The position numbers were made by a program, and so were the translations under genes. Below, piece by piece: positions 1-9,162 of a DNA stretch of 64,000 nucleotides (within the stretch, counting starts at the first letter, position 1; every line of letters starts with the position of its first letter). The notes beneath the pieces were generated by a model. It was not told where the DNA came from, searched no databases, and worked only from the letters and a program-made list of their open reading frames with translations. The DNA is from Shewanella electrodiphila (GTDB lineage Bacteria; Pseudomonadota; Gammaproteobacteria; Enterobacterales; Shewanellaceae). The stretch lies in assembly GCF_023283985.1 (NCBI RefSeq), contig NZ_JAKIKU010000001.1, positions 434,001-498,000 on the forward strand. Reading direction: 5' to 3'.

Positions 1-1261
1 CATTTAAATAGGCTTCAATACAAATCACCAGCCAAACGCAATGATCTGTATGCGGGATTTGATTAATATACTTAAACTCTGAATCTGCATTTAACAAAAC
101 ACCATCGGGCATTTCACCATTTTTATGTTGTTGTGACAGGGCTTTTATAAAGGCACTTTTGGTTTTATCAGGACTGATATACATCATCCCCATCGCATCT
201 TGTAAGTAATTCCTAGTTTGCGGATCGGTGCTAAGGCGGTTGACATCACCATGATAAAAAACTTGCCTTGGCAGCCAATGATTAATGAAATTATCAAGTG
301 CATTATTTGGGCTGCTAATTTCAAGTTTATTATCAGAAGTAGCAATATACTGCTGATATTTTTGTTTTGCCTTATTCAGTTTTTGTTCTGAACTGAGATA
401 CTTTTGTTTGAGCTGCTTAGCTTCCTTAGCATCTTTAACTGGGGCAAAGATAAAGTTAAATTGCGATGACTCTTCAGGGCTTAAGCTTTGCGTAAACTGC
501 ATTATGGCTGCAGGAGTTTGATAATGGGCAGGCTTAGAGGCTAAATGTTCATTTTTTATAGCATCAGGATTATTCAATCCGCCTTCACCTTCAAAAATAA
601 CTTGTCGAGTCTCGTAGCTGGTTGGGTTTCTATCACTGATAAAAACCGTGGTGTCCTTAAAGTCTTTTTGAACAGGGTATTGTTCAACTTTTTGATAAGG
701 CGTGACTGATTCACACAAAATGCTAGTAAGCGTGTCATCAAATCTTGCAGATTGATTCATCCAGGACATGTAGCCGACAGGGAAATAACTGTAGATGCTT
801 AAATCTCGAATACTATCAGCATGATTGGTGACGCTAAGTTGCCAAAGTTCGGCTGTATCTTCTGCAGTTAACGATAAGCTCAGGTGGCAAGTTAGATTTA
901 AATGCTCCACTTTCCAACTAATTTTATGTTTATCGACGATAAACTCAAACTTACTGTGCGCTTGTTTTACTGGGGCATAAGGGACTGAAAATATCTCACC
1001 CGTTTGATTATCCTTTATGTAGAAAAAGCGCCCCGGATGGTGGCTAAAATAGGCGTGCTCAGGCTGCATAAATGTCTTGGCTTCAAGGGCGGGGCCATGA
1101 GCGTATTTAGCCGGTTCAGGCTGCATAAATTGAGCCACGGCATAACCTCGACAATTCATTTGAATCATCATGTTTTCATTCCACAGAAAACCACATGCAT
1201 TTGGCATGCTGGTTGGGCTATGTAGACTGACAGCGCCATTTTGTTGGTTGTAAGTGATCAC
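1..1261 (-). CDS. GH94-like (cellobiose/beta-glucan) phosphorylase, partial
   Basis: The frame stays open on the minus strand from a GTG at 1261 to the left window edge, giving about 420 N-terminal residues. The GTG lies 4 bases after the stop of the upstream transporter, so the two are probably cotranscribed. The N-terminal beta-sandwich pattern (RFFYIKD...FSVPYAPVK) and the later NYLQDAMGMMYISPDKT...DGVLL...IPHTDHCVWL block match the glycosyltransferase-36/GH94 family, which phosphorolyses cellobiose, cellodextrins or other beta-glucosides. The catalytic domain's C-terminal half is off the window, so the substrate cannot be judged. The pairing with a GPH sugar symporter supports a role in oligosaccharide use in the cytoplasm. 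The start is uncertain because the next in-frame ATG (codon 19) is also possible. Confidence 0.72.
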   Translation of the reverse strand, partial: MITYNQQNGAVSLHSPTSMPNACGFLWNENMMIQMNCRGYAVAQFMQPEPAKYAHGPALEAKTFMQPEHAYFSHHPGRFFYIKDNQTGEIFSVPYAPVKQAHSKFEFIVDKHKISWKVEHLNLTCHLSLSLTAEDTAELWQLSVTNHADSIRDLSIYSYFPVGYMSWMNQSARFDDTLTSILCESVTPYQKVEQYPVQKDFKDTTVFISDRNPTSYETRQVIFEGEGGLNNPDAIKNEHLASKPAHYQTPAAIMQFTQSLSPEESSQFNFIFAPVKDAKEAKQLKQKYLSSEQKLNKAKQKYQQYIATSDNKLEISSPNNALDNFINHWLPRQVFYHGDVNRLSTDPQTRNYLQDAMGMMYISPDKTKSAFIKALSQQHKNGEMPDGVLLNADSEFKYINQIPHTDHCVWLVICIEAYLN

Positions 1262-1265
1262 TATC

Positions 1266-2711
1266 TTAGTCCTGCACTGCTGTGTTGTTAGTGTTTGTAG
1301 TGTCGACTTGTTTCGAGTCAGGTGAATATAAGCTTTGGTTAATATCATGCATTGTTTGTTCATCTAAGCTGTAATGCTTTACTACCCAAACCGCTAATAC
1401 TGCAAATGCCGCAGGGATCAGGGTATTAAGCAATAATATGCCCATAAGCGAATCTGGCGATTGTTGCTGATTGGCCACATACCCCATTGAAGATAAAAGC
1501 CAGCCAATCATGGCGCCTGCAAAAGCGCCGCCCAGTTTTTGTGAGAATGCCGCAGCAGAGAAAATCATTGCAGTGGCGCGGCGGCCATTTTTGTATTGCG
1601 AATAATCTGCGGTGTCAGCGTACATTGAAAATACCAAAGGAGACTTAGGGCCTAAGCAAAAACCAATCAAGGCCTGCATGATAAACATCAAGGTTAAATT
1701 TTGCGGTGGGATTAAGTAAAAACCTGCAGACAAAACAGCCACTAGGCTCATTAAGCCAATCAGTAAACTGCGCTTATCAAAATAGCGACTCAGTAACGGC
1801 GTTGAGGCTGCACCTAGTGCCAGCGAAATCATATATACCGCAGTGAAAGTACCAATTAAGTCCTCTCGGCCAACATAATACTTAAAGTAGAACGTACCCG
1901 TACTCGCCCGCAGTGTGATGGTGAACATGATGATTAAGGCGAGTGAAAATAAGATAAGCCAGGGTTTATTGTTCGTTAAATCCATGATGTCTTGTTTGAT
2001 ACTGGTTTGCTGATTTTTTGGCGGCGCAATGCGTTCTTTGGTGGCAAAAAAAGTCAGCGTAAATAACACTGCTGAGATAATGCCATAGCAGCCCATGGTC
2101 ATTTGCCAGCCTAAAGCTTCATTGCCATTTCCAAGTAGATTAACCAGTTCTGGTGTCATATAAGCGACTAATGTGCCACCCGAAAAAGCACCGATAAATC
2201 TAAAGCTAGTTAAGGTCGTGCGCTCTTGACTATCGGATGTTACTACGCCAAGCAAAGCACCATAAGGCACATTAATAAAGGTATAGGCGAGCATCATGAA
2301 AATATATGTGCCGTACGCCCAAATGAGTTTTCCATCATCGCCTAAATCAGGGACGGTGAAGGTAAGTACCCCCGCAGCAGCTATGGGTAATATGCCGAGC
2401 AAAAGATAAGGCCTGAACTTGCCGAAACGTGTGGATGTTCTATCAGCTAAAGCGCCCATTAATGGATCTGAAACAGCATCTATTATGCGAGTCACTAACA
2501 TCATGGTACCGACGGCAGCAGCAGAAATACCGAAAACGTCGGTATAAAAAATAAATAGAAAGACATCGAAAACACGCCAATAAAAGTTAGATGCCACATC
2601 CCCAAGGGCATAACCGACTTTTTCTTTGAGTGATAACTTTTCAGATTGAGGTGTCACAGGTGATATTTTAGGTTCTTGAGCCATTGTTTTTATTACCTTG
2701 GTTGATTCCAT
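1266..2711 (-). CDS. GPH-family (MelB-like) sugar:cation symporter
   Basis: A 481-residue polytopic inner-membrane protein with about 12 hydrophobic segments. The opening LSLKEKVGYALGDVASNFYW and the following DVFGISAAAVGTMM and RIIDAVSDPLMGALADRT are hallmarks of the glycoside-pentoside-hexuronide symporter branch of the MFS superfamily. The protein has a soluble N-terminal tail of about 28 residues and a polar C-terminal tail. It sits directly upstream of the GH94-like phosphorylase, so the likely cargo is a beta-glucoside disaccharide or oligosaccharide; this is inferred from context. A perfect LacI-type operator lies about 70 bases upstream of the start. The start ATG at 2711 fits the family length. 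Confidence 0.85.
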   Translation of the reverse strand: MESTKVIKTMAQEPKISPVTPQSEKLSLKEKVGYALGDVASNFYWRVFDVFLFIFYTDVFGISAAAVGTMMLVTRIIDAVSDPLMGALADRTSTRFGKFRPYLLLGILPIAAAGVLTFTVPDLGDDGKLIWAYGTYIFMMLAYTFINVPYGALLGVVTSDSQERTTLTSFRFIGAFSGGTLVAYMTPELVNLLGNGNEALGWQMTMGCYGIISAVLFTLTFFATKERIAPPKNQQTSIKQDIMDLTNNKPWLILFSLALIIMFTITLRASTGTFYFKYYVGREDLIGTFTAVYMISLALGAASTPLLSRYFDKRSLLIGLMSLVAVLSAGFYLIPPQNLTLMFIMQALIGFCLGPKSPLVFSMYADTADYSQYKNGRRATAMIFSAAAFSQKLGGAFAGAMIGWLLSSMGYVANQQQSPDSLMGILLLNTLIPAAFAVLAVWVVKHYSLDEQTMHDINQSLYSPDSKQVDTTNTNNTAVQD

Positions 2712-2779
2712 CCAAATTTGGTATTTATGGCAACTTTACAGCTAACTGATTTTTAATGTTTTTTATATTTAACAATTAG

Positions 2780-2793
2780 TGTAAGCGCTTACA
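2780..2793. promoter_or_regulatory. LacI-family operator palindrome
   Basis: TGTAAGCGCTTACA is a perfect 14-base palindrome with the central GCGC typical of LacI/GalR-family operators. It lies 69 bases upstream of the transporter start, where it could repress the transporter-phosphorylase transcript. No LacI-family gene is present in the window, so the regulator must be encoded beyond the left edge or elsewhere. Confidence 0.7.
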
Positions 2794-2981
2794 TCGTTGT
2801 TAGAATGTAAATGATTAATCATTTTTTGACCAGTATTAATTTATTCAAGATTGAATTTAAAGCAGCTTTATTGGACATTAAAAGTCAATTTTTGCTGAGC
2901 AATGACACAAAAGGAGTTGCTAATAAAGAGGATGGAAAAGCTGCAAATTCAATATTAAGAATGTTGCAAGGAAGGGACAGT

Positions 2982-3166
2982 TAGCTTGGAAAAGTAAACA
3001 CTAGCTTGGTATAAACACTAGCTCGTATAAACTGTAGCTCGTATAAATAATAGCTTGGTATAAGTAAGGGCTTGCATAAGGCAATATCTTGTAAAAACAA
3101 TGGCTTAGTGCAAGTTGCGGCTTATATAAGATAGTAGCTTGTAAAAATAACAGCTTGGCGTAATAA
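2982..3166. repeat. Degenerate tandem repeat, about 16-18 bp, about 11 units
   Basis: The stretch reads as a run of imperfect units with consensus near TAGCTTGTATAAAYAA (variants TAGCTTGG, TAGCTCG, GGCTTGC, GGCTTAT). It fills the gap between the sugar transporter promoter region and the terminator of the arylsulfotransferase gene. No open frame of note is seen. It resembles other locus-specific arrays in this window but not their sequences. Confidence 0.75.
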
Positions 3167-3181
3167 ACCTCTGAGTTTTAA

Positions 3182-3211
3182 AATGCCCGACAAATTGTTT
3201 TATCGGGCATT
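3182..3211 (-). terminator. Rho-independent terminator of the arylsulfotransferase gene
   Basis: Inverted repeat AATGCCCGA (3182-3190) / TCGGGCATT (3203-3211) with a 12-base loop. Read on the minus strand it is followed by a short T-rich tract, about 30 bases after the stop of the gene ending at 3243. Confidence 0.75.
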
Positions 3212-3242
3212 AAGTTGTGACTAATAGAAAAGCAGTATTTTG

Positions 3243-5042
3243 TTATTTCAGCATTTCTTGCACTCGAATGACCTGAGCGCGATAACCTGTTGCAAACATA
3301 TCGTGGCTGTTAATGTTTATTCGTACAGCGGGTTCAGTTTCACCATATCTATGTTCAACTAAAATAGATTGTACTTTACCTGTGGTGTCGTCCATTTTTA
3401 AGTTGCCATATCCGCCCCCTAATCCAAACAGGCCGGCCGAGGCAAAATAGCTCATCATACTGTCTTTATCTTCTTGATACTTAACGATTGAAGTCACAGG
3501 TGAGTACCCACTATAACCTAGCTCAGTTTTGCCATATTCCCATACTTGTTCAACGGTGAGTTTTTGCTCATCGATTTTGTATTCTACTGAGCGAGAATAT
3601 TTTTCATTGGCAAACATCGGTTGACCAAGGTGGCGACCGTCACCGTTATCAAATACGGTTAGAGTTCCTTTTTGCGGTACTCTATAGGCTGTGTGTGAGG
3701 TGTAAGAAAAATCAAAGTTAGTGCCTCTACATTGGCCTTTTTCATTACAGTTTAATGCTTTGCCTTTACTGTCTACAGGTGTCAGTAGTTTATCAGCAAA
3801 CTTTTCAGACCAGCCTTTTGATGGGCTTAATATCCATTTGATTTGCTTGTCACGACCTATTTTAATAACGGCTGATTGATGACGTGAACTGATAATAATA
3901 CTGTCGTCAGTGGGATCGTAATCCACGGAGTTTACGTGGATCCAATTACGGCCGGTTTCGACACCATGAATATCGCCATAGGGCGCATTTTGTAAATCTT
4001 CAAGTGTAGTCTGATGCCCAGCTTGTGAGGCATTAATATTTAAACACACAGCGCCAGCATCAAGAGATAACAATGCATCGTCTCGCATTGGATCAAGAAT
4101 ACTGTTCAAGTCCCAGTAATCGACGAGTTTACCTGTGCTATCAACTTCAATAATTTGATCGCGAATAGTGTTTACTAACTTACCGTCAGGACGGCGGTAG
4201 TCTTTGGCTGCAGCGCGAATAAAGATATTTCCGTTAGCACCTTCAATTCCTTCGTGCGATGCATCAATAAAGTTACCCGGTAAGCTATGTTCAGAAATCA
4301 TTCTGCCCATCAAAGACATCTTTTTCCAACCTTGGCCTTGAACCCAAACCATGTTGCCATCTTCGGTAACATTCATTCCCATAGCGTAACCGGCATTTTC
4401 AAAGCTTTTTGAATCGTGAGTTGTGTATGGGTTTAAATACCAGCGGATATCGCCAGCAGTATCGATAATAAAGAAGCCAGGCTTGCCATCCCAAGAAAAG
4501 GCGCCAGGAGCATCTGGATTGTTATGAGCTAATTGGCCTGTTTTGCCATCAGGGTTAGTCCAGTTGACGAAATATAGTCGGTCTTTAAAGTCTGCATCGA
4601 CATGCTCAACTTCAACGAGGGGGGCTTTAGCCCATTGGCTTTCTGAAAAACCCATATCAATATCTGGTGTGAGCATCTGATAGCCATGGCTATGCTGTTT
4701 ACCGTTTTGAGTCCAGTTAACTGTAAAGTGGTTCATCAGGGCAGGGTACAAGCCAAATATGGGTACGCCACCTTCATTCATCACACGCATGTCATCAACT
4801 TGGTAGTGAATACTTACACCCGTGTCATCTTTTGCATGAACTGTCACTTCTACATCTGAAATCGTGTGACCATTTAAGGTAACTAAAGCAGTTAGCGGTG
4901 CATTTTCATATGGGTTATGCACGAGATAACCTAAAGGCGCATCTGGAACGGGTATTGGCTTCATCCCAAGTGGATCAGCAGTCACATTTGTGATTGAAAA
5001 GCTCAGGCTGATGGCAAGTAGCGAATAAATAAGTGGCTTCAT
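3243..5042 (-). CDS. Periplasmic aryl-sulfate sulfotransferase (AssT-like)
   Basis: AssT enzymes transfer sulfate between phenolic donors and acceptors in the periplasm without PAPS. This 599-residue protein has the family length. An N-terminal signal peptide starts at MKPLIYSLLAISLSFS and ends near VTA-DP. The beta-propeller histidine motifs are visible: DASHEGIEG, HGVETGRNWIHVNSVDY followed by SSRHQ, and YTSHTAYR near residue 440, which corresponds to the nucleophile region. A Cys pair with five residues between (NCNEKGQC) matches the spacing of the disulfide in E. coli AssT. The frame extends to an ATG at 5156, and another ATG lies at 5057. I chose 5042 because it gives a clean signal peptide. 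No dsbL/dsbI genes are adjacent, and the gene appears monocistronic. Confidence 0.85.
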   Translation of the reverse strand: MKPLIYSLLAISLSFSITNVTADPLGMKPIPVPDAPLGYLVHNPYENAPLTALVTLNGHTISDVEVTVHAKDDTGVSIHYQVDDMRVMNEGGVPIFGLYPALMNHFTVNWTQNGKQHSHGYQMLTPDIDMGFSESQWAKAPLVEVEHVDADFKDRLYFVNWTNPDGKTGQLAHNNPDAPGAFSWDGKPGFFIIDTAGDIRWYLNPYTTHDSKSFENAGYAMGMNVTEDGNMVWVQGQGWKKMSLMGRMISEHSLPGNFIDASHEGIEGANGNIFIRAAAKDYRRPDGKLVNTIRDQIIEVDSTGKLVDYWDLNSILDPMRDDALLSLDAGAVCLNINASQAGHQTTLEDLQNAPYGDIHGVETGRNWIHVNSVDYDPTDDSIIISSRHQSAVIKIGRDKQIKWILSPSKGWSEKFADKLLTPVDSKGKALNCNEKGQCRGTNFDFSYTSHTAYRVPQKGTLTVFDNGDGRHLGQPMFANEKYSRSVEYKIDEQKLTVEQVWEYGKTELGYSGYSPVTSIVKYQEDKDSMMSYFASAGLFGLGGGYGNLKMDDTTGKVQSILVEHRYGETEPAVRININSHDMFATGYRAQVIRVQEMLK

Positions 5043-5262
5043 TATCAATAATCTCATTTGAAACAATTGTGCTTGAGTATACTGATTAATGTTTTTTATT
5101 AATGTCTTATCGCTAACAAAGGACTGACAATATTTACTATTTTCAAGAAAGGTCACGTATATGAAATTTCTGTTTTGAATCGGGAACTTTTGACTATTAA
5201 ACGAAAGTAATCATCGGTCTTCTTTAGGTGGGAACAGTTAACCAATGTATCTTGCTGGATAC

Positions 5263-5329
5263 GAAAATAGCTCGTCATCATATCATCGTCTAGTGAGCGA
5301 CAGATTTGATAGATGAATCGAGCTATTTT
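5263..5329. repeat. Perfect 11-bp inverted repeat with 45-base interior
   Basis: AAAATAGCTCG (5263-5273) is repeated inverted as CGAGCTATTTT (5319-5329). The interior has weaker complementarity (TCATC...GATGA). It lies between the arylsulfotransferase start and the 3' end of yggX. It could be an RNA hairpin or a protein site; the function is unknown. Confidence 0.5.
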
Positions 5330-5334
5330 AGAAA

Positions 5335-5400
5335 GTCTTTAGCGCAATTTTATATAGCCTTAAGCACTATTATAAAGAGTCTTAAGCGCTATGCTTGATG
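5335..5400. repeat. Degenerate 22-bp tandem repeat, three units
   Basis: Three consecutive 22-base units start at 5335, 5357 and 5379 and share the core GTCTTAAGCGCTATTATA with substitutions. They begin about 15 bases downstream of the yggX stop and end 5 bases after the adjacent inverted repeat. The rest of the 5043-5415 interval shows no gene. Confidence 0.55.
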
Positions 5401-5415
5401 ATTTTTAAAGCTAGA

Positions 5416-5694
5416 TTATTCGTCTTCAGCAGGTGGAACATAACCTTCAATTTCGACGTCTTTACCTTCAAATAAAAAGTTTACCATTTGCTCTTCAAGA
5501 AATTTACGGTCATCAACATTCATCATGTTGAGTTTGTTTTCATTGATTAACATGGTTTGTTTTTTCTGCCAAAGTCCCCATGCTTCTTTGCTGATAGAGT
5601 CAAAAATTCGCTTGCCAACTTCTCCTGGGTACAATTGAAAATCTAAACCTGGAGCTTCTTTATTTAAATATGCGCAATTAACATTACGAGCCAT
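5416..5694 (-). CDS. yggX: Probable Fe(2+)-trafficking protein YggX
   Basis: A 92-residue protein starting [19 protein letters not shown] with the conserved [19 protein letters not shown] block, matching YggX over its full length. YggX is a small cytoplasmic protein linked to protection of Fe-S enzymes from oxidative damage and to iron handling. It lies 22 bases after mutY on the same strand, as in E. coli, so a mutY-yggX operon is likely; MutY itself carries a 4Fe-4S cluster. Cys7 is the single conserved cysteine. Confidence 0.96.
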   Translation of the reverse strand: MARNVNCAYLNKEAPGLDFQLYPGEVGKRIFDSISKEAWGLWQKKQTMLINENKLNMMNVDDRKFLEEQMVNFLFEGKDVEIEGYVPPAEDE

Positions 5695-5716
5695 GATGTT
5701 TCCTTAACGGGATCCC

Positions 5717-6814
5717 TTAGATAGGATCTGCTGCTGAAAGTGCGACTAAGTTAGATAAGATCCGCTCGGTTGCTGCGGCTAATCCGACTTTAGCTGGATG
5801 ATGTATGTTATACCAGAGACTCTGGTTTTGTTCCATTACACTGGATTCAAATTCTGTTAAATCTTGTGTTGATTCAAGTTCAATCACAATGGGTTGAATA
5901 TCTAAATGGAAATGGCTAAATGTATGCCTAAAGCCTGCAAGCCATTCTGAATCTGTATGGGTGATGTTTTTGCCCGTAAACTTGATTGATACGTGCTCAT
6001 GTAATTCAGCTTCTGTTTCAAATTGAGGGAAGCACCATAGCCCGCCCCAAATGCCCGCTGGTGGACGTTTGTTTAAAATGACTTGGCCATCTTTTTTTAT
6101 CACTAGCATCCAGGCTGATTTAGCGGGAATTGTCTTTTTAGGCTTTTTACCAGGAAACTCACTCTGCCTGCCAGCTAATTGCGCTTTACAATCAATGGCA
6201 ACAGGGCATACATCACAGCGAGGTTTGCTGCGGGTGCAAACGGCAGAGCCGATATCCATCATAGCCTGATTAAACTTACGCACATCAGCTTTTGGCGTCA
6301 GTGAATCGGTTAAGGTCCATAGCTTTTGCTCAACAGCTTTTTGCCCTGGCCAGCCTTCAATCGCGCCATGTCTTGCAAGCACTCGCTTAACATTGCCATC
6401 TAAAATTGAGTGATGTTGTCCAAGGGAAAGTGACAGAATTGCCCCTGCAGTTGAGCGTCCTATACCTGATAGCGCAATCACTTCATCTAAAGACTCAGGG
6501 AACTGACCATTATGCTGATCGCATATCGCTTTCGCAGCCTTATGTAGGTTTCTCGCACGCGCGTAGTAACCCAGACCTGTCCAATGATGCAAAACATCAT
6601 CTTCGCTAGCTTTGGCTAAATCACTAATTGACGGGAAACTGTCCATGAACTTTTCATAGTATGGAATCACAGTCGCAACTTGAGTTTGTTGCAGCATGAT
6701 CTCTGAAATCCATACTCTATATGGGGTTTTGTTGATTTGCCAAGGAAGCGTTTTACGCCCGTGAACATCGTACCAAGCAACAATTCGCTCAGAAAAGGAG
6801 TTAACTTTATTCAT
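5717..6814 (-). CDS. mutY: A/G-specific adenine glycosylase MutY
   Basis: MutY removes adenine mispaired with 8-oxoguanine in base-excision repair. The 365-residue protein has the helix-hairpin-helix/Gly-Asp core: catalytic Glu38 ([10 protein letters not shown]), hairpin [14 protein letters not shown] (residues 115-128) and catalytic Asp139 (ILDGNVKRV). The 4Fe-4S ligands are Cys193, Cys200, Cys203 and Cys209. The C-terminal third (from about residue 230) is the Nudix-like 8-oxoG recognition domain. It is the first gene of the mutY-yggX unit and is divergent from trmB. Confidence 0.97.
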   Translation of the reverse strand: MNKVNSFSERIVAWYDVHGRKTLPWQINKTPYRVWISEIMLQQTQVATVIPYYEKFMDSFPSISDLAKASEDDVLHHWTGLGYYARARNLHKAAKAICDQHNGQFPESLDEVIALSGIGRSTAGAILSLSLGQHHSILDGNVKRVLARHGAIEGWPGQKAVEQKLWTLTDSLTPKADVRKFNQAMMDIGSAVCTRSKPRCDVCPVAIDCKAQLAGRQSEFPGKKPKKTIPAKSAWMLVIKKDGQVILNKRPPAGIWGGLWCFPQFETEAELHEHVSIKFTGKNITHTDSEWLAGFRHTFSHFHLDIQPIVIELESTQDLTEFESSVMEQNQSLWYNIHHPAKVGLAAATERILSNLVALSAADPI

Positions 6815-7119
6815 TGGCGCAGTGTATATGGCGACGTTTTGATAAACAAGTTAGATACGGTTTTGATAATGGAAAAACTAAAAACGATAACTAGCTGTTA
6901 AATGGTCTGTGAAGGTTAAAATGCGCCTAGTCACAGAGGTATCTTGACTTATGCAGCTAAACTTCTGTAAAAAACGCAATATATGCAAAATAATCTCCGC
7001 CTCAAAGGGGATTAACTACTTTAGTCATGACGATTTTGCGATATACTTACTGACTATTTTATGAATTTGAAGTTAAACATTGGGTCACTTAATAAAAGTA
7101 CCTAATTGATGAGGCAGAA
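6815..7119. other. Divergent mutY/trmB intergenic region, no gene seen
   Basis: This 305-base interval separates the divergent mutY and trmB starts and must hold both promoters. A TTGACT hexamer at about 6946 lies upstream of AT-rich sequence on the trmB side, but no convincing -10 box pairs with it. No frame, repeat or stable hairpin of note was found. Confidence 0.5.
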
Positions 7120-7836
7120 ATGAGCGACGTTACTACCGCTGAATATAACGAAGATGGTAAATATCTTCGTAAGATTAGAAGTTTTGTTTTGAGAGAAGGG
7201 CGCCTAACCAAAGGCCAAGCTCAAGCAATTGAATCACACTGGCCAGCAATGGGGTTAGATTACACTCCAGAGCCAATTAATCTTACAGAAGTATTTAACC
7301 GTGAAGCTGATACCGTTTTAGAAATTGGTTTTGGCATGGGTGCTTCTTTAGTTGAAATGGCGCAAGCTGCTCCTGAACTGAATTATATTGGTATAGAAGT
7401 TCACAAACCTGGCGTTGGCGCTTGTCTTGTTGATGCGGGTAAAGCTGAAGTGACTAACCTTCGTGTTTATCATCATGATGCGATGGAAGTGCTTGAAAAC
7501 AGTATTGCTGACGGTTCATTGAGCCGAGTACAGTTATTCTTTCCTGATCCATGGCATAAAAAACGTCACCACAAACGTCGTATTGTTCAAGCTGAATTTG
7601 CTGCGCTTATTCGCCGTAAACTTAAAATTGGCGGTGTTTTCCATATGGCAACAGACTGGGAAAACTACAGTGAGCATATGCTAGAAGTGATGTCAGCAGC
7701 TGAAGGTTATAAAAATCAATCTGAGACTAATACAGTCGTTGAACGTCCTGATCACCGTCCACTGACAAAATTTGAAGCCCGTGGTCATCGCTTAGGTCAT
7801 GGCGTTTGGGATTTAATGTTTGAAAAAGTCAGCTAA
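7120..7836 (+). CDS. trmB: tRNA (guanine-N7-)-methyltransferase TrmB
   Basis: TrmB makes m7G46 in the variable loop of tRNAs using S-adenosylmethionine. The 238-residue protein has the class I methyltransferase SAM loop [16 protein letters not shown] (about residues 65-80), the acidic YIGIEVH strand and the family signature [15 protein letters not shown] (about 145-159). The C-terminal [10 protein letters not shown] and [17 protein letters not shown] blocks match the family. The start is supported by GAGG 7 bases upstream. It probably heads an operon with yggL and glsB. Confidence 0.97.
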   Translation: MSDVTTAEYNEDGKYLRKIRSFVLREGRLTKGQAQAIESHWPAMGLDYTPEPINLTEVFNREADTVLEIGFGMGASLVEMAQAAPELNYIGIEVHKPGVGACLVDAGKAEVTNLRVYHHDAMEVLENSIADGSLSRVQLFFPDPWHKKRHHKRRIVQAEFAALIRRKLKIGGVFHMATDWENYSEHMLEVMSAAEGYKNQSETNTVVERPDHRPLTKFEARGHRLGHGVWDLMFEKVS

Positions 7837-7912
7837 ATTTATTAAAACATAAGCTTAGCTTCTGAATTAATATAATAATTTATAATCGTACAACACTAAC
7901 TAGGATAAAAAC

Positions 7913-8239
7913 ATGGCTAAGAATCGTAATCGCCGTCTACGTAAAAAGCTTCGCGTTGATGAGTTCCAAGAACTTGGTTTTGATATCAATTGGACATTCG
8001 ATGACGCTATTTCAGAAGCGGATATTGATAAAGCCGTTGATGAGTTTATCGATGAGGTTATTTTACCGCGTGAGCTAGGCTTCCACGGTGGCGGACACAA
8101 AATGTGGGAAGGTATTATTGCCACTCAGCAAATCGGCAAATGTACCGAAGAAGATGTTGCAGCTGTAAAAGCCTTTTGGGAAGCGAAGAAAGTACCTCAA
8201 CTTGAAGTCAGTGCGTTATACGACATCTGGTGGGGCTAA
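7913..8239 (+). CDS. yggL: YggL family protein (DUF469)
   Basis: A 108-residue protein beginning [29 protein letters not shown], the conserved basic N-terminus and core of the YggL/DUF469 family. Family members are reported to associate with the 50S ribosomal subunit; the exact role is not settled. It follows trmB by 76 bases, as in E. coli. The C-terminal DIWWG is followed almost at once by glsB. Confidence 0.93.
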   Translation: MAKNRNRRLRKKLRVDEFQELGFDINWTFDDAISEADIDKAVDEFIDEVILPRELGFHGGGHKMWEGIIATQQIGKCTEEDVAAVKAFWEAKKVPQLEVSALYDIWWG

Positions 8240-8247
8240 TTAAGCCA

Positions 8248-9162
8248 ATGCCTGAGCAAATTTTGCTTGAACAAGTGGTCGACAAAGTTCGGCCACTTAT
8301 TGGTTCTGGAAAGGTAGCAAATTACATTCCTGCTTTGGGGAGTGTTGATCCTAATAAAATTGCGATTGCTGTAACGACTGCTGATGGACAAACCATTGGA
8401 GCAGGCGATTACCTTGAGCCGTTTTCAATTCAAAGTATTTCTAAAGTCTTTAGTTTGACGCTGGCACTTAGCTTATACACCGAAGATGAAATTTGGAGCA
8501 GAGTAGGCAAAGAGCCATCTGGTCAATCTTTTAATTCACTGGTCCAAGTTGAGTTAGAGCGCGGGATCCCTCGTAATCCCTTTATCAATGCAGGCGCATT
8601 AGTGATTGCAGACTTAATTCAAGCCAGACAAAGCGCACCCAAGCACCGTATGCTTGAAGAAGTCAGAAAGCTCAGTGGCAATTCACACATTTGTTTTGAT
8701 AAAAATGTCGCCAACTCAGAATTTAAATTTAGTGCTAGAAATGCCTCTATTGCCTACTTGATGAAATCATTTGGTAATTTTGATGGTAATGTCGATACGG
8801 TATTAAAAAACTATTTTCATTATTGCTCACTTAAGATGAATTGTGCTGATTTGTCTAAAGCCATGTTCTATTTGGCTAATCGCGGCAAGACACTTCAAAA
8901 TGAACAACTGGTTACCCCTGTACAAACAAGGCAGCTGAATGCGTTGTTAGCAACATCTGGTTTGTATGATGGTGCGGGCGAATTTGCTTATCGCGTTGGT
9001 ATGCCGGGTAAAAGTGGTGTTGGTGGCGGAATTATTGCAGTTATTCCTGGTGATATGTCTATTTGTGTTTGGTCTCCAGAGTTAGACCAAAACGGAAATT
9101 CATTGGCGGGTACGCGTATGCTGGAGCACTTATCACAGGCTTTGGGGCGTTCAATCTTTTAG
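8248..9162 (+). CDS. glsB: Glutaminase (serine-dependent beta-lactamase-like fold)
   Basis: Hydrolyses L-glutamine to glutamate and ammonia in the cytoplasm. The 304-residue protein matches bacterial GlsA/GlsB glutaminases: [16 protein letters not shown] contains the catalytic Ser-X-X-Lys (SISK), [14 protein letters not shown] is the substrate-binding Asn region, and [12 protein letters not shown] is the C-terminal KSG motif. The frame extends upstream to a GTG at 8230 that overlaps the yggL stop. I prefer the ATG at 8248, which gives the usual N-terminus. Insertion of glutaminase between yggL and yggN differs from the E. coli order. Confidence 0.94.
   Translation: MPEQILLEQVVDKVRPLIGSGKVANYIPALGSVDPNKIAIAVTTADGQTIGAGDYLEPFSIQSISKVFSLTLALSLYTEDEIWSRVGKEPSGQSFNSLVQVELERGIPRNPFINAGALVIADLIQARQSAPKHRMLEEVRKLSGNSHICFDKNVANSEFKFSARNASIAYLMKSFGNFDGNVDTVLKNYFHYCSLKMNCADLSKAMFYLANRGKTLQNEQLVTPVQTRQLNALLATSGLYDGAGEFAYRVGMPGKSGVGGGIIAVIPGDMSICVWSPELDQNGNSLAGTRMLEHLSQALGRSIF

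Noticed and set aside
5043-5156. N-terminal extension of the arylsulfotransferase (start at 5156)
   Set aside because: The extension is not signal-peptide-like and would bury the clear signal sequence starting at 5042.
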